Positions 16,980-26,871 of a DNA stretch of 64,000 nt are shown piece by piece. Made by a program: the position numbers and the translations under genes. The notes under the pieces are model-generated. The model saw nothing but the letters and a program-made list of their open reading frames with translations. It had not been told where the DNA came from and made no database searches. How positions within the stretch are numbered: the stretch's first letter is position 1; each line of letters starts with the position of its first letter. The DNA is from Streptomyces tuirus (GTDB lineage Bacteria > Actinomycetota > Actinomycetes > Streptomycetales > Streptomycetaceae): NCBI GenBank assembly GCA_018195615.1, contig JAGTPG010000001.1, positions 992,001-1,056,000 on the forward strand, read 5' to 3'.

Positions 16980-18638
16980 GTGAATTGTCCGCGGGTCCCG
17001 TGCAGGACCATCGGGTTCAGGCCCCGCCGCTCGGGCGTGCACTGGTCCGCTGGACACGCACCACCGATCACAAGGTGATCGGAAATCTCTACATGGTCAC
17101 CGCATTCGGCTTCTTCCTGCTGGGTGGCGTGCTGGCGCTGTTGATGCGGGCCGAACTCGCCCGTCCTGGGCTCCAGTTGATGAACCCGCACGAGTACAAT
17201 CAGCTGTTCACGATTCATGGCACTGTCATGATGCTGCTGTTCGCGACACCGATGTTCGCCGGATTCGCCAATGCCGTGATGCCGCTGCAGATCGGCGCGC
17301 CGGATGTCGCTTTCCCGCGATTGAACGCTCTGTCGTACTGGCTGTTCCTGTTCGGCGGGCTGATGGTGGTCAGCGGCTTTTTGGTGCCGGGCGGGGCCGC
17401 GGCCTTCGGCTGGTTCGCCTACGCTCCGTTGAACAGTGCGGTGTTCAGCCCGGGTGTGGGCGGCGACCTGTGGACGATGGGCCTGGTGGTTACCGGGGTC
17501 AGCACCACTTTGGGGCCGTCAACTTCATCACCACCATCACCTGCCTGCGTGCACCGGGAATGACGATGTTCCGGATGCCGATCTTCACGTGGAACATCCT
17601 GTTCACTTCGATCCTTGTTCTGCCGGCCTTTCCCGTGCTGACGGCGGCGCTGCTGGCCCTGGAGTCGGATCGGAAGTTCGGTTCGCACATCTACGACGCG
17701 GCGAACGGCGGAGCCATCCTGTGGCAGCACCTTTTCTGGTTCTTCGGGCATCCCGAGGTCTACATCGTCGCCCTGCCGTTCTTCGGCATCATCACCGAGG
17801 TGCTACCGGTCTTCTCCAGGAAACCGGTGTTCGGTTATCTCGGCCTGGTCGGCGCCACGATCGCCATCACCATGCTGTCCGCCGTCGTGTGGGCGCATCA
17901 CATGTTCGCCACGGGCGCGGTGCTGCTGCCGTTCTTCGCCGCGGCATCGTTCCTGATCGCAGTGCCGACCGGAGTGAAATTCTTCAACTGGATCGGCATC
18001 ATGCGCCACGGCTCCCTGTCCTTCGAGGCACCCATGCTGTTCGCGGTCGGCTTCCTGGTGTCCTTCCTGCTGGGGGCCTGAGCGGGGTGATCATCGCGTC
18101 ACCGCCACTGGACTTCCACCTCACCGACAGCTACTTCATCGTCGCCCACCTGCACTACGTCCTCTTCGGCACCGTCGTCTTCGCGATGTTCGCCGGGTTC
18201 TACTTCTGGTGGCCCAAGTTCACCGGGAAGATGCTCGACGAGCGACTCGGCAAGATCCACTTCTGGACGCTCTTCGTGGGGTTTCAGACGACGTTCCTGG
18301 TGCAGCACTGGCTCGGTGAGGTGGGGATGCCCCGGCGCTACGCCGATTACCTGGCAGCCGACGGTTTCACCCTGCTCAACACCGTTTCGTCGATCGGCGC
18401 CTTCCTTCTCGGCCTTTCGACGCTGCCGTTCCTCTACAACGTCTGGAAGACGGCTCGCTATGGGAAGAAGGTCGAATCGGACGATCCGTGGGGGTTCGGG
18501 CGTTCACTGGAGTGGGCGACGTCCTGCCCGCCGCCACGCCACAACTTCGTCGCACTACCGCGCGTCCGCTCCGAGTCACCGGCCTTCGACCTGCACCACC
18601 CCGACATCAAAAAGGAAGAGCAAAGGCGCCACGGATGA
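16976..18638 (+). CDS. ctaD: Cytochrome aa3 oxidase subunit I (extra copy), two frameshifts
   Basis: Catalytic subunit of the haem-copper oxidase, about 554 residues and 12 membrane helices. Order: [20 protein letters not shown]; low-spin haem His in [35 protein letters not shown] with the Cu-B His and crosslinked Tyr; [10 protein letters not shown] with the two other Cu-B His; [18 protein letters not shown] with the haem a3/a His. The frame breaks at 17512-17515 and 18072-18076, each a G run one base short; adding one G at each site gives a single frame of exact codon multiple. The stop overlaps the ctaF ATG. Subunits II and III and cytochrome bc1 partners other than qcrB are absent, so this is a supplementary set that must share partners. 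Confidence 0.88.
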
Positions 18639-19054
18639 AAACAGAAGCCGTCCTCTTCGCCGGTGTGGCGGTCTTCTTCGCGGTCACGGCCGCAAGCTAT
18701 GGCTGGTTCGCGAACGACCCGGCCGGAACCACCGTCCTGATCGTGGCCTTTCTCATGGCGTCACTGGTGTCCTTCTTCCTCACCGTCCAGTACCGGCGGC
18801 GCGGGCGCAGGCCGCAAGACCGCAAAGACGCCGAAGTTGCTCCCAGCGCAGGCCCGATCGAGTTTCTTCCGCCGGACAGCCCCTGGCCCATCATCGTGGC
18901 GACCGGCTTTGTCATCGTGGCGCTGGGCGTAGTGTTCGGGCTGTGGCTGGCGTTGATCGGCGTCGGAGTGCTGGCGCTGGGTGTCCTCGGCATGGTCCTC
19001 GAACACGCGGGCCGTCAGGACTCGGGCGAACCGTCCGCTGAGCGACCGCGCTGA
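18635..19054 (+). CDS. ctaF: Cytochrome c oxidase subunit IV (actinobacterial type)
   Basis: 139 residues with four predicted membrane helices: [60 protein letters not shown] and [20 protein letters not shown]. This is the actinobacterial CtaF layout, a structural subunit of the aa3 oxidase that follows ctaD. The ATG overlaps the ctaD stop (ATGA). The last 40 bp overlap the 3' end of qcrB on the opposite strand. Confidence 0.88.
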   Translation: MKTEAVLFAGVAVFFAVTAASYGWFANDPAGTTVLIVAFLMASLVSFFLTVQYRRRGRRPQDRKDAEVAPSAGPIEFLPPDSPWPIIVATGFVIVALGVVFGLWLALIGVGVLALGVLGMVLEHAGRQDSGEPSAERPR

Positions 19055-20685
19055 ACGGATGGCCGGCCGGTCGACTCGACCGGCAACTCCTCCCCCTCAT
19101 CTTCTGGTGGCTGCTGGGGCTGCGCGGAGGCCGCGTACCAGGTGTGGAGCGCCACCCGCAGCCGGGTGATCCTTCCGGCGGAAGCGCCGGGCACCAGGGG
19201 CGGCGCCATGGGCAGGCTGCCCCGCTGCAGGATGTACCGCTCTTCGGCCTCGACCGGCCGGTGGCTCTCCGTGTAGCCGCCCTCGACCGTCTGCCGCACG
19301 TCGCCGGTCTCCACGCCGTCGGTGAGCCGTTCGTGTTCGGCCTCCCGCAGCGCCAGGCAGACACGCTTGGTCACCAGGAAGGCGAGCACCGGCAGCATGA
19401 TCAGGGCGACGCGCAGCACCCAGGTCAGCGCGTTCAGGGAGACACGGAAGGTGAGCGCCACAATGTCGTTGCCACCGGCCAGGAGCAACAGCCCGTAGAA
19501 GACGATCCCCGCGACACCGAAACCGGTACGCACGGGCCGGTCCCGGGGCCGGTCGCACAGGTGGTGCTCGCGCCGGTCGCCGGTGACCCACGCCTCGATG
19601 AAGGGGTACGCGTACAGGACCGCGAACAGGGCAGCGGGCAGGACCACGGCCGGCAGAAGCACGTTCCACATCAGGGTGTGCCCGGCGATCACCGTCTCCC
19701 ACGGCGGGATCAGTCGCAGCGCGCCCTCCAGGAACCCGACGTACCAGTCGGGCTGCGAGCCGGTCGACACCACGTCGGGACGGTACGGCCCGTACAGCCA
19801 TACGGGGTTGATCTGGGCGATCCCGCCGAGCACGGCCAGCACGCCGAAAACCATGAAGAACAGTCCGCTGGAGGAGGCGGCGAACTGAGGGAACATCGGT
19901 TTGCCGACGACGTTGCGGTTGGTCTTGCCAGGGCCCGCCCACTGCGTGTGCTTCAGATAGAACACCAGAAACAGATGAACCGTCACCAGGGCGAGGAGCA
20001 GTCCCGGCAGCAGCAGGATGTGCAGGGAGTACAGCCGGCCGATGATGTCCTCACCGGGGAACTCGCCGCCGAAGGCGAACATCGCGATGTAGGTCCCGAC
20101 GATCGGGATCGACAGCATGATGCCCTGGGCGATCCTCAGGCCCGTCCCGGACAGCAGGTCATCGGGCAGCGAGTAACCGGCGAAACCCTCCGCGATGGCG
20201 AGCAGGAACAAGGTGACACCGATCACCCAGTTTCCCTCACGGGGTTTACGGAACGCCCCGGTGAAGAAGATCCGCAGCATGTGCACCCCGATGGCCGCCA
20301 CGAACACCAGTGCCGCCCAGTGGTGCATCTGGCGGATCAACAGCCCGCCGCGCACGTCGAAGCTGATGTCGACGGTGGAAGCGAACGCCTCCGACATCGG
20401 GACGCCGTGCAGTGGTGTGTACGAACCGTTGTAGACGACTTCCGTCATGGACGGCTTGAAGAACAGCGTGAGGTAGATCCCGGTCAGGATGAGAACGAGA
20501 AGACTGTAGAGGGCCAGTTCCCCCAGGTAAAAGGACCAGTGGCCAGGGAAGGCTTTGCGCAGCAGCCCACCGGCCTCACCGACCGGCAACCGCGCGTCCA
20601 GCGCAACCGCGGTCCTGCCCGCCGCTCCCGCCATCCTCTGTTTCACCGTGCGCGCCTTCAGACGAGTCCGCCGGAAGAAGATCAC
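19015..20685 (-). CDS. qcrB: Cytochrome bc1 complex cytochrome b subunit (extra copy)
   Basis: About 556 residues. The GTG at 20685 (VIFFRRTRLKARTVKQRM) has GGGAG upstream and is chosen over a TTG at 20715; ATG 20634 is also possible. The haem b ligands sit in IRQMHHWAALVFVAAIGVHM and LYSLHILLLPGLLLALVTVH. The quinol-site motif is PDWY (GSQPDWYVGFLEG), the usual actinobacterial form of PEWY. The actinobacterial C-terminal extension is present (ERYILQRGSLPMAPPLVPG). qcrA and qcrC are not nearby, so this copy must pair with subunits encoded elsewhere or act alone. It is convergent with ctaD-ctaF. Confidence 0.88.
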   Translation of the reverse strand: MIFFRRTRLKARTVKQRMAGAAGRTAVALDARLPVGEAGGLLRKAFPGHWSFYLGELALYSLLVLILTGIYLTLFFKPSMTEVVYNGSYTPLHGVPMSEAFASTVDISFDVRGGLLIRQMHHWAALVFVAAIGVHMLRIFFTGAFRKPREGNWVIGVTLFLLAIAEGFAGYSLPDDLLSGTGLRIAQGIMLSIPIVGTYIAMFAFGGEFPGEDIIGRLYSLHILLLPGLLLALVTVHLFLVFYLKHTQWAGPGKTNRNVVGKPMFPQFAASSSGLFFMVFGVLAVLGGIAQINPVWLYGPYRPDVVSTGSQPDWYVGFLEGALRLIPPWETVIAGHTLMWNVLLPAVVLPAALFAVLYAYPFIEAWVTGDRREHHLCDRPRDRPVRTGFGVAGIVFYGLLLLAGGNDIVALTFRVSLNALTWVLRVALIMLPVLAFLVTKRVCLALREAEHERLTDGVETGDVRQTVEGGYTESHRPVEAEERYILQRGSLPMAPPLVPGASAGRITRLRVALHTWYAASAQPQQPPEDEGEELPVESTGRPSVQRGRSADGSPES

Positions 20686-20986
20686 AGGCCGCTCCCGCCG
20701 TCTCTCCGTTTGCAACCGACATTAGGCAAATGCACTGAGAATATCGTCGACGCGCACCGCGTCAGCCGCCGAAGGAGGTACGCCTGCCGTGCCCGTGAGA
20801 AACGAACGACATACCGGGTCCCCGCTCCTTTGTTCGATCTGAGGCGTGACGACCAACGCACTGCGGGCGCTGCTTCTCTCCGCATGGCCGGCCATGGCAA
20901 AGAGCCGAAGGCCCTGCCCCCAGAGCTTGGCCCGAGCGCGGTGAGGATCGGCGGACAGCCACTGGCGGGGACTCGGGATAGCGCGT

Positions 20987-21439
20987 TCACGAAGTGTGCC
21001 GCTGCTCGGGTTCTACGAGGGCGAGTCCCAGATCCGGGTGGTAGACCTTGTTCAGCGATGGCCTGACCCTGCGCACGACCACTTCCAAAGTGGGCCATAC
21101 GTGTCCACGCAGAAGGTGACCGCCTCGCGTCTGGCCGTCGGACATGCCAAGGACCACGTGCAGTTGCGGGGCGGGACCCTCGTCACCCTCGGCGATGTCA
21201 CTCACGAGGGACAGCACCTCACACTGCTCCTCAACCGATATGGGCTGGTAGTCGCGCTTCTCCCGGTTGAACCAGCTGGCCCACCACCGCATCGGTGAAG
21301 GCGCCTACAGCCGTGATCTGGCCGCGTGGATGTCGTGAGCCCGAGCGAACTCCGTCAACGCGTGGACGGGTTCCTCACCCGGCTCGAGTACCACGACGTG
21401 CGTGGCGCCCTGGTCATCCTGAAACCGTTGCCACTTCAT
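20987..21439 (-). pseudogene. PPC-domain (DUF296) protein with two compensating frameshifts
   Basis: The first frame from ATG 21439 reads MKWQRFQDDQGATHVVVLEP then EPVHALTEFARAHDIHAARS. A second frame restores the expected core ITAVGAFTDAVVG, and a third reads SWFNREKRDYQPISVEEQCE, LSLVSDIAEGDEGPAPQLHV and GGHLLRGHVWPTLEVVVR to the stop at 20987. Together these match the plant/prokaryote-conserved PPC domain from end to end, including the GHLLxGxVxPTxEVVV signature. One base appears lost near 21325 and one gained near 21280, so the total length stays in phase. The biochemical role of stand-alone bacterial PPC proteins is unclear; they form trimers. Confidence 0.7.
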
Positions 21440-21693
21440 GGCCTGCCGGGTACCCGGCCCGTCTCCCACCGAACACGTGGACCCGGCCCGCTACCAACAT
21501 CCGCCTGTTCCCCCGCGGCCCCGTTCATGTACGCACTCTTCAGATCGTCGCAGACCTCCCTACCCGCTCGAAACTGGGCCACCGGCCAGCCACCGCGCCA
21601 CGGGGCGCAGATGGTTTCCCGTCTCGTCCTCGGTGTTACACGTACAAGGCGGCCAACCACCGCAACCGAACGGATCGAGTCCTGGAGGCATTC
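21440..21693. promoter_or_regulatory. Divergent upstream region of the copper storage gene
   Basis: 254 bp between the divergent PPC-domain gene and csp; it should hold both promoters. No CsoR-type operator of the usual T-A-C-C-C...G-G-G-T-A form is evident by eye. Confidence 0.35.
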
Positions 21694-22104
21694 ATGGCTA
21701 CTGCGGTCAAGGACATGCTCGACACCTACCCGGCCGACCTGGGAGGTGTGGACCGAGAGAAACTCGCCCGCTGTATCGAGGAATGCATCGCGTGTGCGCA
21801 GGCGTGTACCGCTTGCGCCGACGCCTGCATGTCGGAGGAAATGGTCAACGAACTGACCAAGTGCATCCGCACCGACGCCGACTGCGCCGACATCTGCAAC
21901 GCCACCGCCGCGGTGCTGTCCCGCCACACCGGATACGACGCCAACATCACGCGCGCGATCCTCCAGGCATGCGCCACCGTCTGCAAGGCATGCGGCGACG
22001 AATGCGAGCGCCACGCCGACCAGCACGACCACTGCCGCGTGTGCGCCGAAGCCTGCCGCCGCTGCGAACAGGCTTGCAACGACCTGATCACCTCCCTGGG
22101 CTGA
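21694..22104 (+). CDS. csp: Four-helix-bundle copper storage protein (Csp/DUF326)
   Basis: 136 residues from ATG 21694 with GGAGG upstream. It contains 18 Cys, mostly in CxxxC spacings along helices: ARCIEECIACAQACTACADA, CIRTDADCADIC, LQACATVCKACGDECERHAD, CRVCAEACRRCEQACNDL. This is the cytosolic Csp3-type pattern in which Cys line the core of a four-helix bundle and hold many Cu(I) ions. No signal peptide is present. It stands alone upstream of the FAD/Fe-S oxidoreductase, separated by 222 bp; a functional link is not shown by sequence. Confidence 0.9.
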   Translation: MATAVKDMLDTYPADLGGVDREKLARCIEECIACAQACTACADACMSEEMVNELTKCIRTDADCADICNATAAVLSRHTGYDANITRAILQACATVCKACGDECERHADQHDHCRVCAEACRRCEQACNDLITSLG

Positions 22105-22326
22105 CAGAACCGGCCCGAGCCCCAAGATCATCTTCGCCGGGGTCATTAATGTCCGAGCCGGGTGCAGGCACGGCCGGGTGCGGCCCCTCCACCTACCCGC
22201 ACCGACGGCAGGCCGCCGGTGCTCCGGGGCGGCCGTGGTGAACCGGATCGGGCTGTCGGCGGGTGCGGCGCGCCCGGCTCTGCGCGGTTGCCCGTCCGGT
22301 ATCCGTGAAGGGAAGGATTCGTTCGT

Positions 22327-25305
22327 ATGAACCCCGTCGATCTGCCTCTGCCCGTCCCCCGCCGAGTCCCGGCCGCGGTCGACACCGATGCCCTGGAGCG
22401 CGATCTGCGGGCCCGGGTCGACGGCGAGATCCGGTTCGATGCGGGCACCCGCGCGGCATACTCGACGGACGGTTCGAACTACCGGCAGGTCCCCATCGGG
22501 GTGGTGATCCCGCGGACGGTGGAGGCTGCCGAGGAGGCCGTGGCGGTGTGCCATGAGCACAACGCGCCCCTGCTGTCCCGCGGGGGCGGCACCAGCCTGG
22601 CCGGGGAGTGCTGCAACACCGCGGTGGTTCTCGACTGGAGCAAGTACTGCAACCGGCTGCTGTCCGTGGACGCCGAGAACCGGCGGTGCGTGGTCGAGCC
22701 GGGCATCGTTCTGGACGACCTCAACCGGCAGCTCGCCGAGCACGGCCTTCAGTACGGTCCCAGGCCCGCCACCCACCCGAACTGCACGATCGGCGGGATG
22801 ATCGGCAACAATTCGTGCGGCTCTACGGCCCAGGCGTACGGCAAGGTCGTCGACAATCTTCACCGCCTGGAGGTGCTGACCTACGACGGGACCCGTATGT
22901 GGGTCGGGCGGACCGACATCGCCGAGCTCGAACGGCTGATGTCCGGCGAGGGGAGGACGGCGGACCTGTACCGGGGGATGGCGGCGCTGCGTGACCAGTA
23001 CGCCGATCTGGTGCGCGAACGCTTTCCCGAGATTCCCCGCCGGGTCTCGGGATACAACCTGGACTCGCTGCTGCCCGAGTTTGGTTTCGACGTGGCCGGC
23101 CTGCTGACGGGCTCGGAGTCCACGCTCGTCACCGTGCTGCGGGCCGAACTGGAACTGGTTCCGGTACCCGCGCACACCTCACTGGTCGTGCTCGGCTACC
23201 GGGACATCTGCGAGGCCGCCGACCACGTGCCCGCCGTGCTGGAGCACCAGCCGGCCGCGCTGGAGGGTGTGGACCACCAGTTGGTCCACTTCCAGCAGGA
23301 GAAGCACCTCAACCCCGAGGCCCTGAAGATGTTGCCGGACGGCCGGGCCTACCTGTTGGTCCGGTTCGCCGGGGACAGCGAGGAGGAGGTGGAGGAACGG
23401 GCTCGGGCACTCATCGACGCGAAACCGGACGATGTCGATCACACCTGGTACGGGGACGAACAGCACATGCACGAGCTGTGGCTGGTGCGCGAGTCGGGTC
23501 TCGGCGCGACCGCCCACGTCCCGGGTCAACCGGACACCTGGGAGGGCTGGGAGGACTCGGCTGTCCCCGTGGACCGCCTCGGTGACTACCTGCGCGACCT
23601 CAAGCGCCTGTACGCGGAGTTCGACTACGGCAACCCCTCGGTGTACGGCCACTTCGGTCACGGCTGTGTCCACACCCGCATCCCCTTCGACCTGGAGTCG
23701 GAGGAGGGGGTGGCACGGATGCGTGCGTTCGTGGACAGGGCCGCTGACCTCGTCGTGGAGTACGGCGGATCGCTGTCGGGTGAGCACGGCGACGGGCAGG
23801 CCCGGGGAGAGCTGCTGGTGAAGATGTTCGGGCCCGAGCTGATCGAGGGGTTCGAGCGACTGAAAGGGCTCTTCGATCCGGGCAACAGTATGAATCCGGG
23901 CAAGGTCGTACGGCCGTTCCCTCTCGACGAGAACCTGCGGCTGGGACCGGACTACAGTCCCTGGGAGCCCGACACCGCCTTCAGCTACCCTCACGACGAC
24001 GGGAAATTCAGCCGTGCCGCCGCCCGCTGCGTCGGCGTCGGCAAGTGCCGGTCCCTGGAGGGCGGAATGATGTGCCCCAGCTACCGCGCCACCCGGGAGG
24101 AGGAGCACTCCACGCGCGGCCGGGCACGCCTGCTGTTCGAGATGGTCCGCAACGACTCCCCCGTCCCGTCCGACTGGCGCTCACACGAGGTGCGCGACGC
24201 GCTCGACCTGTGCCTGGCCTGCAAGGGCTGCAAGACGGACTGCCCGGTCAACGTCGATATGGCCACCTACAAGGCGGAGTTCCTCCACCACCACTACAAG
24301 GGGCGGCCGCGTCCGCTCGCGCACTACTCGATGGGCTGGCTGCCCGCCGCAGCCCGCATCGTCGCCCTCGCCCGCGCACCGTCAACGCACTCGCCGCTCT
24401 GCCCTGGGCAGCTCGAGTGGCGAAGACGCTCGGTGGCATCGCCCCGAACGGGACCTTCCGGTCTTCGCCGACCAGCGCTTCACCGACTGGTGGCGCGCGC
24501 GGGCGGACCGCGCGGTGACGGGCATCGCGGGGAGGTCGTGGTGTGGCCCGACACCTTCACCGACAACCTCCAGCCGGCGATCGGCAGGGCCGCCGTCGAG
24601 GTGCTGGAAGCAGCCGGCTTCCGGGTCAAGGTGCCCCAGCAGACGGTGTGCTGCGGACTGACCTGGATTTCCACGGGTCAACTCGGCGTCGCCAAGCGCG
24701 TCCTCGGCCACACGATCGACGTCCTGCGTGAGGACCTGCGCCGTGGCACGCCCGTGGTGGGACTGGAGCCCAGTTGCACCGCCGTGTTCCGCTCCGACGC
24801 GCCCGAACTGCTGCCCAGGGACCCGGACATCGAGCGGCTGCGATCGCAGACCCGGACCCTGGCCGAACTGCTCGCCGAACGCGCCGCGGACTGGGACCCG
24901 CCTGCCGTCGACGCCCGTGCGGTGGTCCAGCGTCACTGCCACCAGTACGCCGTCATGGGCTTCGACGCCGACCGGAAACTGCTGGAGCGGGCAGGTGTTG
25001 ACGCCGACGTTCTGGACGAGGGCTGCTGCGGGCTCGCCGGCAACTTCGGTTTCGAGAAGGGCCATTACGAGGTGTCGATGGCGTGCGCGGAGGCCGGACT
25101 GCTTCCCGCCGTACGGAACGCCGATGGGGAGACGCTGGTCGTGGCGGACGGCTTCAGCTGTCGTACCCAGGTCAAGCAAGCCGCGGCCGGTCGGAGTCCT
25201 CTGCACTTGGCCGAGGTTCTGGCCGCCGCTCTCAGGGGATCGGCCCCGGAGGCCGAGCGTCCTTCACCGCCCGGCCCCGGGCGCTGCTGCCGCTGGCGGC
25301 AGTGA
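22327..25305 (+). CDS. FAD-binding / Fe-S oxidoreductase (GlcD-GlcF-like fusion), three cancelling frameshifts
   Basis: A ~992-residue lactate/2-hydroxyacid dehydrogenase-type enzyme. Residues ~35-510 are the FAD_binding_4 and FAD-oxidase_C domains: LLSRGGGTSLAGECCNTAVV, MIGNNSCGSTAQAYGKVVDN, GSLSGEHGDGQARGELL. Then come 4Fe-4S motifs CVGVGKCRSLEGGMMCP and CLACKGCKTDCPVNVD, and two CCG domains (VCCGLTWIS, GCCGLAGNFGF). From about 24370 to 24532 the open frame encodes a scrambled stretch; three one-base losses (about 24365-24380, 24442-24445, 24529-24532) hide the natural sequence VNALAALPWAARVAKTLGGI then DLPVFADQRFTDWWRARADR. They cancel, so the frame remains open. The C-terminus may also be shifted near 25250, since another frame ends in a hydrophobic helix (ALLPLAAVSGTAAGLTVLAL). 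Confidence 0.85.
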   Translation: MNPVDLPLPVPRRVPAAVDTDALERDLRARVDGEIRFDAGTRAAYSTDGSNYRQVPIGVVIPRTVEAAEEAVAVCHEHNAPLLSRGGGTSLAGECCNTAVVLDWSKYCNRLLSVDAENRRCVVEPGIVLDDLNRQLAEHGLQYGPRPATHPNCTIGGMIGNNSCGSTAQAYGKVVDNLHRLEVLTYDGTRMWVGRTDIAELERLMSGEGRTADLYRGMAALRDQYADLVRERFPEIPRRVSGYNLDSLLPEFGFDVAGLLTGSESTLVTVLRAELELVPVPAHTSLVVLGYRDICEAADHVPAVLEHQPAALEGVDHQLVHFQQEKHLNPEALKMLPDGRAYLLVRFAGDSEEEVEERARALIDAKPDDVDHTWYGDEQHMHELWLVRESGLGATAHVPGQPDTWEGWEDSAVPVDRLGDYLRDLKRLYAEFDYGNPSVYGHFGHGCVHTRIPFDLESEEGVARMRAFVDRAADLVVEYGGSLSGEHGDGQARGELLVKMFGPELIEGFERLKGLFDPGNSMNPGKVVRPFPLDENLRLGPDYSPWEPDTAFSYPHDDGKFSRAAARCVGVGKCRSLEGGMMCPSYRATREEEHSTRGRARLLFEMVRNDSPVPSDWRSHEVRDALDLCLACKGCKTDCPVNVDMATYKAEFLHHHYKGRPRPLAHYSMGWLPAAARIVALARAPSTHSPLCPGQLEWRRRSVASPRTGPSGLRRPALHRLVARAGGPRGDGHRGEVVVWPDTFTDNLQPAIGRAAVEVLEAAGFRVKVPQQTVCCGLTWISTGQLGVAKRVLGHTIDVLREDLRRGTPVVGLEPSCTAVFRSDAPELLPRDPDIERLRSQTRTLAELLAERAADWDPPAVDARAVVQRHCHQYAVMGFDADRKLLERAGVDADVLDEGCCGLAGNFGFEKGHYEVSMACAEAGLLPAVRNADGETLVVADGFSCRTQVKQAAAGRSPLHLAEVLAAALRGSAPEAERPSPPGPGRCCRWRQ

Positions 25306-25411
25306 GCGGTACCGCCGCGGGGCTCACGGTGCTGGCACTCAGGCGACTTGCCTCCCGCCGATAGGGAACCCGAGTCACCCGAGCCGACCCGCGTGGCCGA
25401 AGGGAACAGGT

Positions 25412-26871
25412 ATGGAGGGCACACGGTCGTTCGCTCTGGCCGTGCTGGTCGTGGCCCTGGCAGGAATGGCGGCCGTGCTGTCGAACCGGGTGAGCGAACG
25501 CACCCGCATCCCGGCGCCCGCGTTCTTCCTGGTCGCTGCCGCCGTGGCGGTGGAGACGGTGCCCGTGGTGCGGGAACTGTCGATGGACGTGGTGCAGCAG
25601 GTGGTGACCGTCGCTCTGGTGGTGGTGCTGTTCCAGGGCGGCATGGACATCGGCTGGCGACGCTTCCGGCCAGAGGCCCGGGCCGTACTGTGGATCGGAG
25701 TGGTGGGAACCTTCCTGACCGTGGGTCTGATCGCCGTCGCCGCGCACCTGCTGCTGGGGCTGAGCTGGCTTGCGGCGCTGCTGCTCGGGACGGCCCTGTC
25801 CCCCACCGACCCGGCGGTCGTGTTCTCCGTGCTGGGCCGGCGCGAGATCGTCGGCCGGACCGGTGTCCTGCTGCCCGGCGAGTCCGGCGCCAACGACCCC
25901 GTCGGTATCGCGCTGATGGCCGGACTGCTGGGCACCGCCGCCGGCTCCGCACTCGACCGGGCCGGCCATACGGCGCTCGTGTTCGCGGGCGAGATGGCCA
26001 TCGGTACCGCCATGGGAGTCGCAGGCGGCTGGGTACTCAAGGTGTTCCTGCGCAAGGTGCCCCTGCCGGCCGAAGGGCTCTATCCGCTGCGCACTCTCGC
26101 CGGGGTCTTCGCCCTCTACGGACTGACCACGGTGCTGCACGGCTCAGGATTCCTCGCCGTCTTCGTCTGCGGGGTGCTCCTCGGGACGTCCGGGCCCCGT
26201 ACAAGAAGGAGATCGAGCGCTTCCACACAGCCCTGGGCAGCCTCGGAGAGATCGTCGCGTTCGCTATGCTCGGGCTGACCGTTCCCCTGTGGACCTTCAC
26301 TGCCGAGGGGGCGTGGACGGACGGTCTGCTGCTGGCCGTGCTGGTCGCCTTCGTCGTCCGGCCGGTGGTCATGGCCGCGCTGCTGTGGCGGATGCGGCTG
26401 CGCGCGGGTGAGCGGGTCTTCCTCGCCTTCACCGGGCTCAAGGGCGCGGTGCCCATTCTGCTGGGCAGCTACATCGTCAGCGCCGGTGTCACGGACGCCG
26501 ATCGCCTGTACGACGTGGTGTTCGTCGTCGTCGCCTTCTCCGTCATCGTGCAGGGATCGCTGGTTCCCACCGTGGCCCGGATGTGCCAGGTGCCGATGCG
26601 GTCGGTGCGACTGGAACCCTGGGCACTGGGCGTGCGCCTGCGGGACAAGCCCGACGGAGTCGTCCGGCACACAGTGGAAGACGGATCACCTGCTGACGGC
26701 CGTACCGTGGGGGAACTCGACATCGGCGAGGACACCTGGGTCAGCCTGGTCGTGCGCGAGGGAGGACTCGTACCGGTCAGCGGCTCAACCCGTCTGCGAG
26801 CCGGTGACGAGGTCCTGCTGCTGACGGGCGATGACACCGAGCACTGCGCCGGCCAGTTCACCAGCGGGTGA
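25412..26871 (+). CDS. Monovalent cation:proton antiporter (CPA family) with TrkA-C domain, one frameshift
   Basis: About 486 residues, exchanging Na+ or K+ for H+ across the membrane. Twelve or so helices start at LAVLVVALAGMAAVLSNRVS; the transport core shows LLLGTALSPTDPAVVFSVLG and LPGESGANDPVGIALMAGL, the conserved ND pair of this family. The frame breaks at 26183-26185, where a G run is one short; adding one G gives GDVRAPYKKEIERFHTALG and joins the second half (FTGLKGAVPILLGSYIVSAG). The soluble C-terminus (~400-486) is an RCK_C/TrkA-C regulatory domain (VGELDIGEDTWVSLVVREGG). Its last 14 bp overlap the end of the GH15 gene on the other strand. Confidence 0.87.

Noticed and set aside
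22105..22150. Hairpin terminator after the copper storage gene (CCCC..AAGAT-ATCTT..GGGG)
   Set aside because: Pairing needs bulges and the arms are unequal; too weak to call.
21436..23175. Minus-strand 579-codon frame over csp and the FAD/Fe-S gene
   Set aside because: Antisense shadow of two well-supported plus-strand genes.
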